Assembly: GCF_003967535.1 (NCBI RefSeq)
Contig: NZ_BIFR01000001.1
Coordinates: forward strand, 735,493 to 799,492
Direction: 5' to 3'
Source of the DNA: Tengunoibacter tsumagoiensis
Lineage (GTDB): Bacteria > Chloroflexota > Ktedonobacteria > Ktedonobacterales > Ktedonobacteraceae
Length of the DNA stretch: 64,000 bases
Part shown: positions 27,377 through 35,824 of the stretch, piece after piece
Layout: every line of letters begins with the position of its first letter
How positions within the stretch are numbered: the first letter of the stretch is position 1
Made by a program: the position numbers and the translations under genes
Notes under the pieces: model-generated
The model's input: the letters and a program-made list of their open reading frames with translations, nothing else
What the model was told of the DNA's origin: nothing
Database searches by the model: none

Positions 27377-28900
27377 ATGTTTTATCTCTCTAGTCTCATC
27401 TTCCTTCCGCTGTTGGGAGGAATTGCGCTCCTCTTCTTGCCCAAAGATCGCGGGCCATTAATCCGCTGGGCAGCTCTGGGAGTCGCTGCGATTGAACTGA
27501 TCCTGTCGCTTGTTCTCGCACTGCTCTATGTTGAATCCACGATCAGCATTTTTAGCTCGTCGCAGTTTCGCGAAAATATCACCTGGATCAGCTCTTTAGG
27601 CATCAACTATAGCCTGGATATCGATGGCGTGAGTCTGCTGCTGGTCGTATTGACCACCTTGTTGACCGCCATCTGTATCGCGGCCTCGTTCGGCAATGAG
27701 CGCAAGGTCAAGAATTACATGGCCTTTATGCTCCTGTTCGAGAGTGGAATGCTGGGCGTCTTCCTGTCCTCGAACCTGTTCCTGTTCTATATCTTCTGGG
27801 AAGTGATGCTGATTCCAGCCTACTTCTTGCTGGGCTCATGGGGTGGTCCGCGCCGCATCTATGCCGCCTTTAAATTCGTCATCTATACCTCGGTTGGTAG
27901 CTTCTTAATGCTGGCTGGCATCATCGCGCTGGGCTATTATCATCAGCAGGCGACCGGAAGTTATACGCTGGATATCAACGCATTGCTGACAACAGCGAAA
28001 ACCCTGGACCCTACCGTCCAGATCTGGCTCTTCCTGGCCTTCGCTGCCGCCTTTGCAGTCAAAGTTCCCTTTGTCCCTTTCCATAGCTGGTTACCGGATG
28101 CCTATAGCGAGGCCCCGGCTGCCGTGACTGCCCTGCTGGCAGGAGCCATGTCCAAAACCGGAGCCTATGGCTTCCTGCGTCTCTGTATTCCTCTCTTCCC
28201 ACAGGCAGCTCAGACGCTTGCTCCAGTCTTTAGCATTCTGGCACTTGTGGGTATTCTCTACTGTGCCTTGATGGCCCTGGTCCAGACCGACCTCAAGCGT
28301 CTGCTGGGATACTCGAGTATCAGCCATCTGGGCGTAGTCATGCTGGGTATGTTCTCATTTACCAGCCAGGGCGTCGAGGGTTCGGTCCTCCAGATGGTCA
28401 ACCATGGTATCACCATCGCCGCTCTCTTCTTGCTGGTTGGTTATCTCGAGCAGAGAACGGGAACGCGTCGCATCAACGAATTTGGCGGACTGGCAAGCCG
28501 GGCTCCCTGGTTGGCAACGGTCATGCTCATTGCCGCCCTTTCATCGTTGGGATTACCTGGTCTGAATAGCTTTGCGGGCGAGTTCATCACCTTGCTGGGT
28601 GTCTTCCGCACCAACATCGCCTATGGCGTGCTTGGAACCATCGTCGTCGTACCGGCTGCCTGGTATATGTTGCGCTTCTTCCTGACCATCATGTCGGGGC
28701 CGCGGCAGACCGAGGGAGTCGTCGGAAATAGTCTGCGCAAGGGCACCTTTAAAGATATTAGCTTCGGCGAATTCTGGACTGTTGCGCCTCTGCTGGCATT
28801 AATCTTTGTGTTTGGCGTGCTACCTGCACCATTGATCTGGGTCCTGGAACAATCGGTGCCCAATCTACTGGCCACACTGGGCAATGCATTTATTCGCTAA
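27377..28900 (+). CDS. nuoM: NADH-quinone oxidoreductase subunit M
   Basis: The 507-residue antiporter-like subunit shows EVMLIPAYFLLGSWGG with the key glutamate, VPFHSWLPDAYSEAPAAVTALLAGAMSKTGAYG and KRLLGYSSISHLG. It is a proton channel of the membrane arm. It begins 6 nt after the nuoL stop and is followed by a 90-nt gap containing the palindrome AGTGAGCTCACT at 28938-28949. Confidence 0.97.
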   Translation: MFYLSSLIFLPLLGGIALLFLPKDRGPLIRWAALGVAAIELILSLVLALLYVESTISIFSSSQFRENITWISSLGINYSLDIDGVSLLLVVLTTLLTAICIAASFGNERKVKNYMAFMLLFESGMLGVFLSSNLFLFYIFWEVMLIPAYFLLGSWGGPRRIYAAFKFVIYTSVGSFLMLAGIIALGYYHQQATGSYTLDINALLTTAKTLDPTVQIWLFLAFAAAFAVKVPFVPFHSWLPDAYSEAPAAVTALLAGAMSKTGAYGFLRLCIPLFPQAAQTLAPVFSILALVGILYCALMALVQTDLKRLLGYSSISHLGVVMLGMFSFTSQGVEGSVLQMVNHGITIAALFLLVGYLEQRTGTRRINEFGGLASRAPWLATVMLIAALSSLGLPGLNSFAGEFITLLGVFRTNIAYGVLGTIVVVPAAWYMLRFFLTIMSGPRQTEGVVGNSLRKGTFKDISFGEFWTVAPLLALIFVFGVLPAPLIWVLEQSVPNLLATLGNAFIR

Positions 28901-28990
28901 GCTCGGTCAATGAGTGAATGCATAGATGTACATGCTGAGTGAGCTCACTTGATTGAGCATTAGAGGCTGTTGCAATAGAGGTATTGTATT

Positions 28991-30682
28991 ATGACATTTA
29001 CATATCAAGTCCAGCCTGGGGATTGGGCGGGGGTCGCACCGCTGGTGGTGCTGGCTGTGCTGGCCCTGGTGGTTATGCTGGTCGATCTGCTCTTGCCGCA
29101 CGCTGGAGCACGCTCAAAGCATACCGGTCCGGCCAACTTTGCCGTTCTGCCCATTGTGGCTCTGCTCGGTGTTGTTGGAGCGATTGTTGCCACAAGCATC
29201 CTGTTTGCGTATGGTCCACAGAAGCAGGTCTTTAATCATATGATCAGTGCTGACTCAGGCACGCTGGTCGCCTATCTGATTATCCTGAGCGCGGGCCTGC
29301 TGGGCATTCTGCTCTCGCCAGCTTATCTGAAGCGCCTGGGTGTTGTGCATCAGGGCGAATATTATGCGCTGCTGCTCTTCGCCATCCTGGGCATGATGTT
29401 GCTGGCCGGATCAACCAGCTTCCTGACCGTCTTTATTGGACTGGAGATGTTCTCTCTGGCCCTGTATATTCTCTGTAGTTTTATTGAGCAGCGCAAAGCA
29501 TCGCAGGAAGCAGGTATGAAATACTTCCTGCTGAGCTCATTTGCCTCTGCGTTCCTGCTTTATGGTATTGCCTTGATCTATGCTGCAACCGGGAGTACAA
29601 CCTTCAATGGTGTCTCGCAGTTTGTGACAAAGTTTGTTCAGGACAACCATACGCATTATATTGTGACTCTTACCTCCAGTCCAACACCAGTTCTGCTGCT
29701 GGTCGCGCTGGGGCTTCTCTCCGTGGGCTTTGCCTTCAAAGTCTCAGCCGTTCCATTCCAGGCCTGGACGCCCGACGTCTATCAAGGCGCACCAGCTCCA
29801 GTCACCGCCTTCATGTCGGTTGGAACCAAGGTTGCGGCACTGATCGCCTTTGTGCGCATCTTTGGTTTTGTCCTGCTGCCGATTCAGAGTGATTGGATGC
29901 CCGTCATTGAAGCGCTCTCGATTCTGACCATCATCGCCGGAAACCTGATGGCCCTGGCCCAGAGTAATATCAAGCGCATGCTGGCCTACTCCAGTATCGC
30001 TCATGGTGGCTACTTGCTCATCGGTGTAGTTGTCGGAGGAACGCAGGGAGCCACGGCCATCCTGCTTTACCTTGCCAGCTATCTCTTTATGAACATTGGA
30101 GCCTTTGGTGTCATCTCCGTCTTAGAGCGGCTGGACAACTCTGGCTATGAAGCTGACGAACTGCGTGGTCTCTGGTATCGCCGACCTGTGCTGGCGGGAC
30201 TGCTGGCCTTCTTCCTGCTCTCGCTGGCTGGTTTTCCGCCAATGGCTGGCTTCTGGGGGAAATACTATATCTTCTACACCGCCCTGGTGGGAGGTCATCC
30301 CGAACTGCTGATCATTGGCATTGTCGCCAGCATCCTGGGCATCTACTATTATCTGCGTTTTACCGCGACCATGTTCATGGAACCTGGGGATGTCGTTGAG
30401 AGTGGCGAGCTCGCTCGTATCAGCGTACCGGCCCCATTGCCAACGAGAACTTCTCGCGGCACTACCAGCGCTACCGCAGTAGCCGAGAGACCAGCCGAGA
30501 CTAAAGTCGTTGCAACGAATCCTGCTGGCGAAAAAGTTGTCGTTGAGACTCCGGCTGGCAAACTGGTAGGCTTTACCTGGCTGGGTCTGGGCCTGGCAGC
30601 ATTGGGGACCCTGACGGCCGGGATCGTTCTTGCTCTCTGGTTCAGCAGCTTGCAACAGGCTGCACAGCTCTTGTTCAAGTAG
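28991..30682 (+). CDS. nuoN: NADH-quinone oxidoreductase subunit N
   Basis: The 563-residue antiporter-like subunit has GLEMFSLALYIL, VPFQAWTPDVYQGAPAPVTAFMSVGTKVAAL and KRMLAYSSIAHGGYLL. It closes the operon. A hydrophilic Thr, Pro and Val-rich loop of about 55 residues (about 470-530) precedes the last helix and is not typical of NuoN. A hairpin follows at 30703-30730. Confidence 0.96.
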   Translation: MTFTYQVQPGDWAGVAPLVVLAVLALVVMLVDLLLPHAGARSKHTGPANFAVLPIVALLGVVGAIVATSILFAYGPQKQVFNHMISADSGTLVAYLIILSAGLLGILLSPAYLKRLGVVHQGEYYALLLFAILGMMLLAGSTSFLTVFIGLEMFSLALYILCSFIEQRKASQEAGMKYFLLSSFASAFLLYGIALIYAATGSTTFNGVSQFVTKFVQDNHTHYIVTLTSSPTPVLLLVALGLLSVGFAFKVSAVPFQAWTPDVYQGAPAPVTAFMSVGTKVAALIAFVRIFGFVLLPIQSDWMPVIEALSILTIIAGNLMALAQSNIKRMLAYSSIAHGGYLLIGVVVGGTQGATAILLYLASYLFMNIGAFGVISVLERLDNSGYEADELRGLWYRRPVLAGLLAFFLLSLAGFPPMAGFWGKYYIFYTALVGGHPELLIIGIVASILGIYYYLRFTATMFMEPGDVVESGELARISVPAPLPTRTSRGTTSATAVAERPAETKVVATNPAGEKVVVETPAGKLVGFTWLGLGLAALGTLTAGIVLALWFSSLQQAAQLLFK

Positions 30683-30702
30683 ACCCTGGTGGACCATTGC
30701 GG

Positions 30703-30730
30703 TCTGGCACGATCGGCAGATTGTGCCAGA
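30703..30730 (+). terminator. Hairpin downstream of nuoN
   Basis: TCTGGCAC (30703-30710) pairs with GTGCCAGA (30723-30730) over a 12-nt loop. There is no U-run, so intrinsic termination is uncertain, but its place at the end of the operon fits. Confidence 0.45.
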
Positions 30731-30745
30731 TGGAGATAATCTTTC

Positions 30746-31050
30746 ATGAGGGTGGGAGCAAGGTGGAGTGGGTCACGGCGGCCATCATAAATGATGGGCC
30801 CTACCCGATTATACGATAAATCGCGTATAAAGGTGCAATTTATTGCACGAGAGGGTAGGGCCCATCATTTATGATGGCCGCGTACCACGTCAATCATTGA
30901 AAATGATGGGTTTATACGATAAATCGACGATGAGGTGTAATATATTGTATGAGGGTGGGAGCAAGGTGGAGTGGGTCACGGCGGCCATCATAAATGATGG
31001 GCCCTACCCGATTATGCGATAAATCGCTCGTAAGGTGCAATTTATTGTAT
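30746..31050. repeat. Repeat family R2 cluster with a 79-bp direct repeat
   Basis: A 79-bp block at 30746-30824 recurs at 30949-31027 with one mismatch. Each contains GGCGGCCATCAT, AATGATGGGCCCTACC and the small palindrome CGATAAATCGC. Between them, 30850-30895 holds the same core in inverse orientation, so the first block folds into a long hairpin, and 30903-30930 is a degenerate fragment. The same family recurs at 56733-56800 and 60920-61147. Confidence 0.85.
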
Positions 31051-31080
31051 GAGACCGATCCCCTGGAAGAACGGCGACTC

Positions 31081-31149
31081 TCATATGAAGGCGGGCCCTG
31101 CAACATTTGCGAATATATTGCAAATGTTGCAGGGCCCGCCTTCATATGA
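31081..31149. repeat. Perfect 30-bp inverted repeat
   Basis: Arms 31081-31110 and 31120-31149 are perfectly complementary around a 9-nt AT loop. The arm includes GCGGGCCCTGCAAC. Similar GCGGGCCCT/AGGGCCCGC stems occur at 32206-32260 and, with GGTCCT, at 48934-48993. The fold could be a strong bidirectional terminator or a dispersed palindromic element. No flanking gene is close. Confidence 0.85.
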
Positions 31150-31240
31150 CAGATCTCAGGGAACTTTCCTCGATCTCAATTTCTGCTGGAGAATGGCCGT
31201 AGCTGTTGTATGAGTGAAGGTTGAGGGCTCAGGCTCAGTT

Positions 31241-31545
31241 CACCATAGCATCATTGCCCATTTCCAGTTTCCCATGAAGCTATAGAGGGGTTCACCGAGC
31301 GGAATGGGAGCAGAGGAAAGAGACAAGCGGCTTTCCCTACTTTACATATGTATATGTGTTAAATGGACAATATATGATAAGACAAGTAGGGAAGGTAGCT
31401 TGTCTCCTTCCAGATCGCCAAGCTCCGCCATGCCAGCCCCACCATAGCATCATTGCCCATTGTCTGTTTTCCCATGAAGCTATGGAGGGGCTCACATGGT
31501 GGAATGGGACGAGAGGAAAGAGACAAGCGACTTTCCCTACTTTGC
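31241..31545. repeat. Repeat family R3, two ~105-bp copies in tandem
   Basis: Copy A (31241-31345) and copy B (31440-31544) share blocks beginning CACCATAGCATCATTGCCCAT and ending GACAAGC(G)(G/A)CTTTCCCTACTTT. The segment between them starts with the partly inverted AAGTAGGGAAGGTAGCTTGTCTC, so each unit can fold. A degenerate third copy runs to about 31660. The piece at 31397-31440 recurs at 38109-38151. No coding potential was recognised from 31150 to 31749. Confidence 0.75.
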
Positions 31546-31749
31546 ATTAGTTTATGCATGAAATCGAGCAAAATATCACAAGAAAAGTAGAGCGTCTCCT
31601 TCCGAATTGTGCCCTCCACCAATGATAGCCCCTCCATAGCCTATGTTCCCATTGAGCCATCCGAAGGGCAGAGTCACAAACGTGCCTTACTCAATAAGCA
31701 AACGCCAATAATGATGGTTACAACATCTTAATGTGTTAAATAGAGCTTT

Positions 31750-32142
31750 GTGACGATTCATCTACAGCAGTATACCTTTGGCGAGGAGATGGGGGCCTTC
31801 CGTCTGGTACAGCAGGCCGAGTATATGGATGATGTCTGGCAGGAGGCGAAGGAGGTTCAGCTCTCTCTGCGTGAGAAGGTTGAGCGAGAAACTCAGGAGC
31901 AGTGGGAAGAATTTGCGCGGGATTTCTGGGAAAGAAATGAAGAGGAGCCTGATCCAGAGCTAAAATTGACCTTCTGGGATAATGTTGGTGGCTCACCGAT
32001 GGCAAAGGCTGCCCGTAGCGTCCTCTCTATTCCTGAGTGGGAGGAGCAAGAACGTGCTCGTCGTGAAGAGCGAAGACGACTGGCTAAAGAGCAGCCACTT
32101 CCTCAGGCTCCGAGACCTCCCAGAGTTCCACGCACACGTTGA
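31750..32142 (+). CDS. Hypothetical charged protein
   Basis: A 130-codon frame opens with GTG at 31750; ATG at 31789 is an alternative. The product is very rich in Glu, Arg and Gln, with a helical run around residues 30-65 and a basic, proline-rich tail (LPQAPRPPRVPRTR). No family was recognised and no clear ribosome site is present. The amino-acid texture looks like a real small cytoplasmic protein rather than a shadow, but the call is tentative. Confidence 0.45.
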   Translation: MTIHLQQYTFGEEMGAFRLVQQAEYMDDVWQEAKEVQLSLREKVERETQEQWEEFARDFWERNEEEPDPELKLTFWDNVGGSPMAKAARSVLSIPEWEEQERARREERRRLAKEQPLPQAPRPPRVPRTR

Positions 32143-32205
32143 TAGCAATGCTATCAACCCTTCAAGTAGATGTACCACTCTGGGAAAGGGTCATCAGACC
32201 TGCAA

Positions 32206-32260
32206 AAGCGGGCCCTCCACCATCTTGCAATACATTGCTAGAGAGTGAAGGGCCCGCCTT
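32206..32260 (+). terminator. GCGGGCCCT-type hairpin
   Basis: AAGCGGGCCCT near 32206-32216 pairs with AGGGCCCGCCTT at 32249-32260. It follows the hypothetical gene and faces the end of the CsbD gene, so it may terminate both. It belongs to the same sequence type as the 31081-31149 palindrome. Confidence 0.55.
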
Positions 32261-32302
32261 CATACAGGCCGTAGCCTCAGCTTTTTTTAGTGAGAGATTG
32301 CT

Positions 32303-32557
32303 CTAGTAGCCAGTGTTTTCTTCAAGTTTACGGGCATTGTGCTCATCAATCTTGCGATCAATAGTCTGCTCAGCATTGCCAACCGTAGACTGTGCAGTAC
32401 CACTGACCTGTTTGGCCTTACCTTTGAGCTCCATATCGGTATTGCCAGTCACCTGACCAACCTTCTCCTGCACCTTCCCCATAGCCTGCTTCATCTTACC
32501 ACTGGCTGTATCTTCCTGACCCTGGGTACCGAGATCTTTATCATAATTGTTGCTCAT
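32303..32557 (-). CDS. CsbD family stress-response protein
   Basis: The ATG at 32557 has GGAG at about 7 nt, so the longer upstream frame is not used. The 84-residue protein has the CsbD repeats GKMKQAMGKVQEKVGQVTGNTDMELKGKAKQVSGTAQSTVG. CsbD proteins are small, hydrophilic, probably disordered proteins induced by general stress in many bacteria; their biochemical role is unknown. An IS66 element has inserted 138 bp upstream of the leader and may have separated it from distal promoter elements. Confidence 0.9.
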   Translation of the reverse strand: MSNNYDKDLGTQGQEDTASGKMKQAMGKVQEKVGQVTGNTDMELKGKAKQVSGTAQSTVGNAEQTIDRKIDEHNARKLEENTGY

Positions 32558-32702
32558 AGTAGTTATCTCCTTTTTGATTGACATTTCCAGTAAAAGTGAC
32601 TTGTAAAAACATCTCTCCCCTATAATACTCATCACCCATACAAAAAGGATACAAATAAACTCTACTATTTATTCTTATCTTCACTCGAAATGAAGAACTT
32701 TT

Positions 32703-34209
32703 GTAACTACTCAGGTGGACTAAAGAATTGCATTTGCTTGGCCCATCAGGTACAGTGTAGGTATGGACAAAGATCAACAGATACAGCAGAAAGATCAGCA
32801 GATTGCGCAGTTGGAAGCGGCACTGCAGCAAGCGGTCCAAACGATTGAGCAACTGCAACAACGCATCCAAGAACTGGAGCAGCGGTTGGCAAAAGACAGC
32901 CACAATAGTCATTTGCCGCCCTCTTCTGACCGTTTTGTTCGCCAACCCAAAAGTTTGCGCCCCAAAAGCGAGAAACCTTCAGGAGGACAAAAAGGGCATC
33001 CTGGCAAGCATCTGATGATGAGTGCCACTCCTGATCACATCATTGTCCATCCACCTGATCTCTGCTGGGACTGCCAGCAGGATTTGACCACCCAACCCAT
33101 CCTCGCCATCACGCGTCGGCAGGTCATTGATCTTCCCACAAGCGCCGTGCAGATTTGGGAGCATCAAGCTCAGACCAAATGCTGTCCCCGTTGCCATTCT
33201 CAGACGACCGCTCCCTTTCCTGAGCAGGTCAGTGCTGCGGTGCAATACGGCTCCACCATCCAGGCCATCGCTGTCTATCTCTCGCAGGTCCAGTTGCTGC
33301 CCAATGAGCGGGTCTGTCAAGTGATGAAGGACCTCTTGGGCGTTACGATCTCGTGTGGATCGTTGCACAACTGGATGGCACGCTGTGCTCAGGCGATTGA
33401 ACCAATCGAAGAGCAGATCAAAACGGCGTTGCGACGAGCAAAGGTCATGCATCAAGACGAAACCGGTTTGTATGTGGCTGGAACGAGACAGTGGATGCAT
33501 GTGGCTTGTACCAAGACATTGACCTACTTTGGCGTGCATGAAAAACGAGGCCGAGAAGCCATGGATGCCATTGGAATTGTGCCTCATTTTCGTGGGATCA
33601 GTGTTCACGATGGTTGGGCTTCTTACCAGGGCTACCTGTGCCAACATGCCCTGTGCAATGTTCATCATCTGCGGGAATTGACGTTTCTGGCAGAAGAACA
33701 CCAGCAGGCATGGGCGGCTGAGATGATCGATCTGCTGCTGCACATCAAAGACGCCGTGCACGATGCTCAATCGCGTGGGCACAGCGCCTTGTCGCCTCCG
33801 GTGCGTGCCGAGTTTGAAGCCCTCTATCGTGCCTGGCTTCGGCAAGCTGATCTGCTCAATCCTCAGCAACCCCACACTGGTCCAGTCAAACGAGGGAGAA
33901 AAAAGCAAAGCGTGGTGCGCCGATTGTTGACCCGACTGCGGGATCAGCAAACGTGGGTTCTTGCCTTCATGACAGACTTTGATGTTCCCTTTGATAACAG
34001 TTTGGCCGAGCGCGATATTCGAATGATGAAAGTGCAGCAAAAGGTGTCTGGCTGTTTTCGCAGCCAGGAAGGTGCCAGCGTGTTTTGCCGCATCCGCTCG
34101 TACGTTTCGACCATGACCAAACAAGGCTATGCACTTCTTCCTCTTCTGGAAATGGCTCTGGTTGATCATCCCATCTCTCCTACTTTCTAGCTTCTACCTG
34201 AGTAGTTAC
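32703..34209 (+). mobile_element. IS66 family insertion sequence, single-gene (ISBst12-like) type
   Basis: Terminal inverted repeats GTAACTACTCAGGT (32703-32716) and ACCTGAGTAGTTAC (34196-34209) bound a 1507-bp element. The 8-bp target duplication GAACTTTT is intact on both sides (32695-32702 and 34210-34217), the length expected for IS66. The only gene is tnpC, without tnpA and tnpB, as in the ISBst12 subgroup. Perfect ends and an open frame indicate a recent, possibly active insertion. Confidence 0.95.
32763..34190 (+). CDS. tnpC: IS66 family transposase (TnpC)
   Basis: The 475-residue protein opens with a glutamine-rich coiled coil (residues 5-45), then the family segment DSHNSHLPPSSD and GGQKGHPGKHL. 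A zinc-finger-like region follows (CWDCQQDL and CCPRCHSQT). The DDE catalytic domain has HQDETGLYVAG, VHDGWASYQGY and NSLAERDIRMMKVQQKVSGCFRS. The gene lies wholly inside the IS66 ends and is intact. Confidence 0.96.
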   Translation: MDKDQQIQQKDQQIAQLEAALQQAVQTIEQLQQRIQELEQRLAKDSHNSHLPPSSDRFVRQPKSLRPKSEKPSGGQKGHPGKHLMMSATPDHIIVHPPDLCWDCQQDLTTQPILAITRRQVIDLPTSAVQIWEHQAQTKCCPRCHSQTTAPFPEQVSAAVQYGSTIQAIAVYLSQVQLLPNERVCQVMKDLLGVTISCGSLHNWMARCAQAIEPIEEQIKTALRRAKVMHQDETGLYVAGTRQWMHVACTKTLTYFGVHEKRGREAMDAIGIVPHFRGISVHDGWASYQGYLCQHALCNVHHLRELTFLAEEHQQAWAAEMIDLLLHIKDAVHDAQSRGHSALSPPVRAEFEALYRAWLRQADLLNPQQPHTGPVKRGRKKQSVVRRLLTRLRDQQTWVLAFMTDFDVPFDNSLAERDIRMMKVQQKVSGCFRSQEGASVFCRIRSYVSTMTKQGYALLPLLEMALVDHPISPTF

Positions 34210-34228
34210 GAACTTTTTATATAAACTG

Positions 34229-34268
34229 AGCCGGGAAGCGTGCCTCATGCGCGCTTCCCGGCTTTATT
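34229..34268. terminator. Strong GC hairpin
   Basis: AGCCGGGAAGCG (34229-34240) pairs with CGCTTCCCGGCT (34252-34263) and is followed by TTATTT on the plus strand. It lies just outside the IS66 right end and downstream of the leftward DUF2795 gene, so it could stop transcription in either direction. Confidence 0.7.
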
Positions 34269-34328
34269 TAAAGAGCAGTGCAGGTTCCTGAATGAGAGAC
34301 ATCTAGCCTGAAATGGAGCAAAAAAGCA

Positions 34329-34547
34329 TTAATTCTGACTTGAGCGAGAGGCATTCTGCTCCGCGCCTAACGCCTTTGAGACTTCCATTGCAGTGCGAAA
34401 ATGATGGTTTGGCAACTGATGGAGGGCCTGCATAACCTGTTCATCGGCTCCATGAGCTTCAGCCTGCTCAATCAACTCCTCTTTACGAACGGGGAACTTA
34501 ATTCCCTTCAACATGCTCTCGAGATGTACTGCGTTAATTTTTGCCAT
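34329..34547 (-). CDS. DUF2795 family protein
   Basis: The ATG at 34547 has AAGGAG about 10 nt upstream. The 72-residue product matches small DUF2795 proteins: a short helical protein with LKGIKFPVRKEELIEQAEAHGADEQVMQALHQLPNHHF. Function is unknown; the family is common in soil bacteria near stress genes. Monocistronic. Confidence 0.8.
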   Translation of the reverse strand: MAKINAVHLESMLKGIKFPVRKEELIEQAEAHGADEQVMQALHQLPNHHFRTAMEVSKALGAEQNASRSSQN

Positions 34548-34788
34548 TCGGGGTTTCTCCTTCTGAATAATCAACTAGACAACAGTCGCGAGATGGGTTA
34601 TCTTTGTGTTCAGTAATCGATGGAGGACCAATACAGGAGTCGAATGCTCTCTGTCCGTATACACACCCTGACCCACATATTCCCTTCAACATCAACATGC
34701 TTCTATCTTGGTCCCCCAGTTTATATGTTCGACCGCTCTGCACTCTTCTGAAGAGGTACAACAAGAAGAGGTTTCCTGGAGGCTCATA

Positions 34789-35538
34789 ATGATTGGCACT
34801 TTTATTAATTTTGCGACTGTAATGATTGGCGGGGCATTGGGCCTACTTATTGGTGGGCGACTGCCGGAGCGTATTAAAACAATCGTGGTGGCGGCGTTGG
34901 GATTAATGACGTTTGTCATAGGTATTTCTTCTGCGATCCATACTGAGAATCTTCTCATCCCTCTTCTCTCTCTGGTACTTGGCTCGATCCTTGGTGAATT
35001 GATCAATATTGATCAAGGCATCAATTGGTTGGGCGAGATCCTCAAAAAACGTTTTGATCGACCAGGCAGCCAGCAGAATTTTACACTGGCCTTTGTCTTA
35101 GCCAGCCTTCAGTTCTGTGTTGGGCCTCTAACAATTCTGGGCTCGATCAATGATGGTCTCTCAGGGGATTTCAGTCTGCTTGCCATCAAATCTGTGCTGG
35201 ATGGTTTCTCTGCCATTATTTTTGCCAGCACATTTGGCATTGGAACGCTCTTTGCCGGTGCGACTATCCTCCTCTTTCAGGGCAGCCTCTCGCTTCTTGC
35301 GGGGCTGGTGAAGCCATTATTAGTGACCTTGCCGCATGTTGCAATGGGCTCTCAGCCCCGTGTGATTGAGCTCTCTGCGGTTGGGGGGGTGATTCTGGTG
35401 GGATTGGCGCTAAATATTCTCAATATTAAGCAGATTAAAGTTGCCAATATGTTGCCAGCATTAATCATAGCACCTGTATTGGTGGCATTGTTGAATGTGC
35501 TGGGTATTCCTCTAGATTTTGGCCTGGGTGGCCATTAG
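34789..35538 (+). CDS. DUF554 family membrane protein
   Basis: The ATG at 34789 follows CTGGAGG. The 249-residue protein is hydrophobic with about six to seven helices and DUF554 features: MIGTFINFATVMIGGALGLLIG, ALGLMTFVIG, LGSILGELINID and FVLASLQFCVGPLTILGSINDG. DUF554 proteins (Bacillus YdfK type) are inner-membrane proteins, possibly transporters, without established function. Confidence 0.87.
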   Translation: MIGTFINFATVMIGGALGLLIGGRLPERIKTIVVAALGLMTFVIGISSAIHTENLLIPLLSLVLGSILGELINIDQGINWLGEILKKRFDRPGSQQNFTLAFVLASLQFCVGPLTILGSINDGLSGDFSLLAIKSVLDGFSAIIFASTFGIGTLFAGATILLFQGSLSLLAGLVKPLLVTLPHVAMGSQPRVIELSAVGGVILVGLALNILNIKQIKVANMLPALIIAPVLVALLNVLGIPLDFGLGGH

Positions 35539-35565
35539 ATCAGGACGAAAAGGGGAGCCAGTATA

Positions 35566-35623
35566 AGACAAAAAACAGGATCTCTAGCTTGTGAGCTAAC
35601 GATCCTGTTTATTTGTTTTGTCT
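35566..35623. terminator. Bidirectional terminator between DUF554 gene and rpsU
   Basis: AAACAGGATC (35573-35582) pairs with GATCCTGTTT (35601-35610), and outer arms AGACAAAA and TTTTGTCT extend the stem. T-runs on both strands fit use by the two convergent genes. Confidence 0.75.
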
Positions 35624-35636
35624 GCTGTAAGCGGTA

Positions 35637-35819
35637 TTAGCTTGAGCGACGGCGTCTGCGCTGCTGAGCCTCGGACTTACGCTTGCGACGGTCCTGAGCG
35701 CTCTCATGGTAGCGGCGACGGCGAGCTTCCGAAAGGATACCAGCATTCTGTACCTTACGGTTGAAGCGTTTCAGTGCGAGTTCAAAAGAATCGCCTGGGT
35801 TTACTACAATCTCACTCAT
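35637..35819 (-). CDS. rpsU: 30S ribosomal protein S21
   Basis: The 60-residue protein shows the bS21 pattern: VVNPGDSFELALKRFNRKVQNAGILSEARRRRYHES, then a strongly basic tail. bS21 binds late in 30S assembly near the anti-Shine-Dalgarno end of 16S rRNA. It starts only 5 nt after the stop of the zinc-ribbon gene upstream, so the two form a coupled unit. Confidence 0.95.
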   Translation of the reverse strand: MSEIVVNPGDSFELALKRFNRKVQNAGILSEARRRRYHESAQDRRKRKSEAQQRRRRRSS

Positions 35820-35824
35820 AGTGC

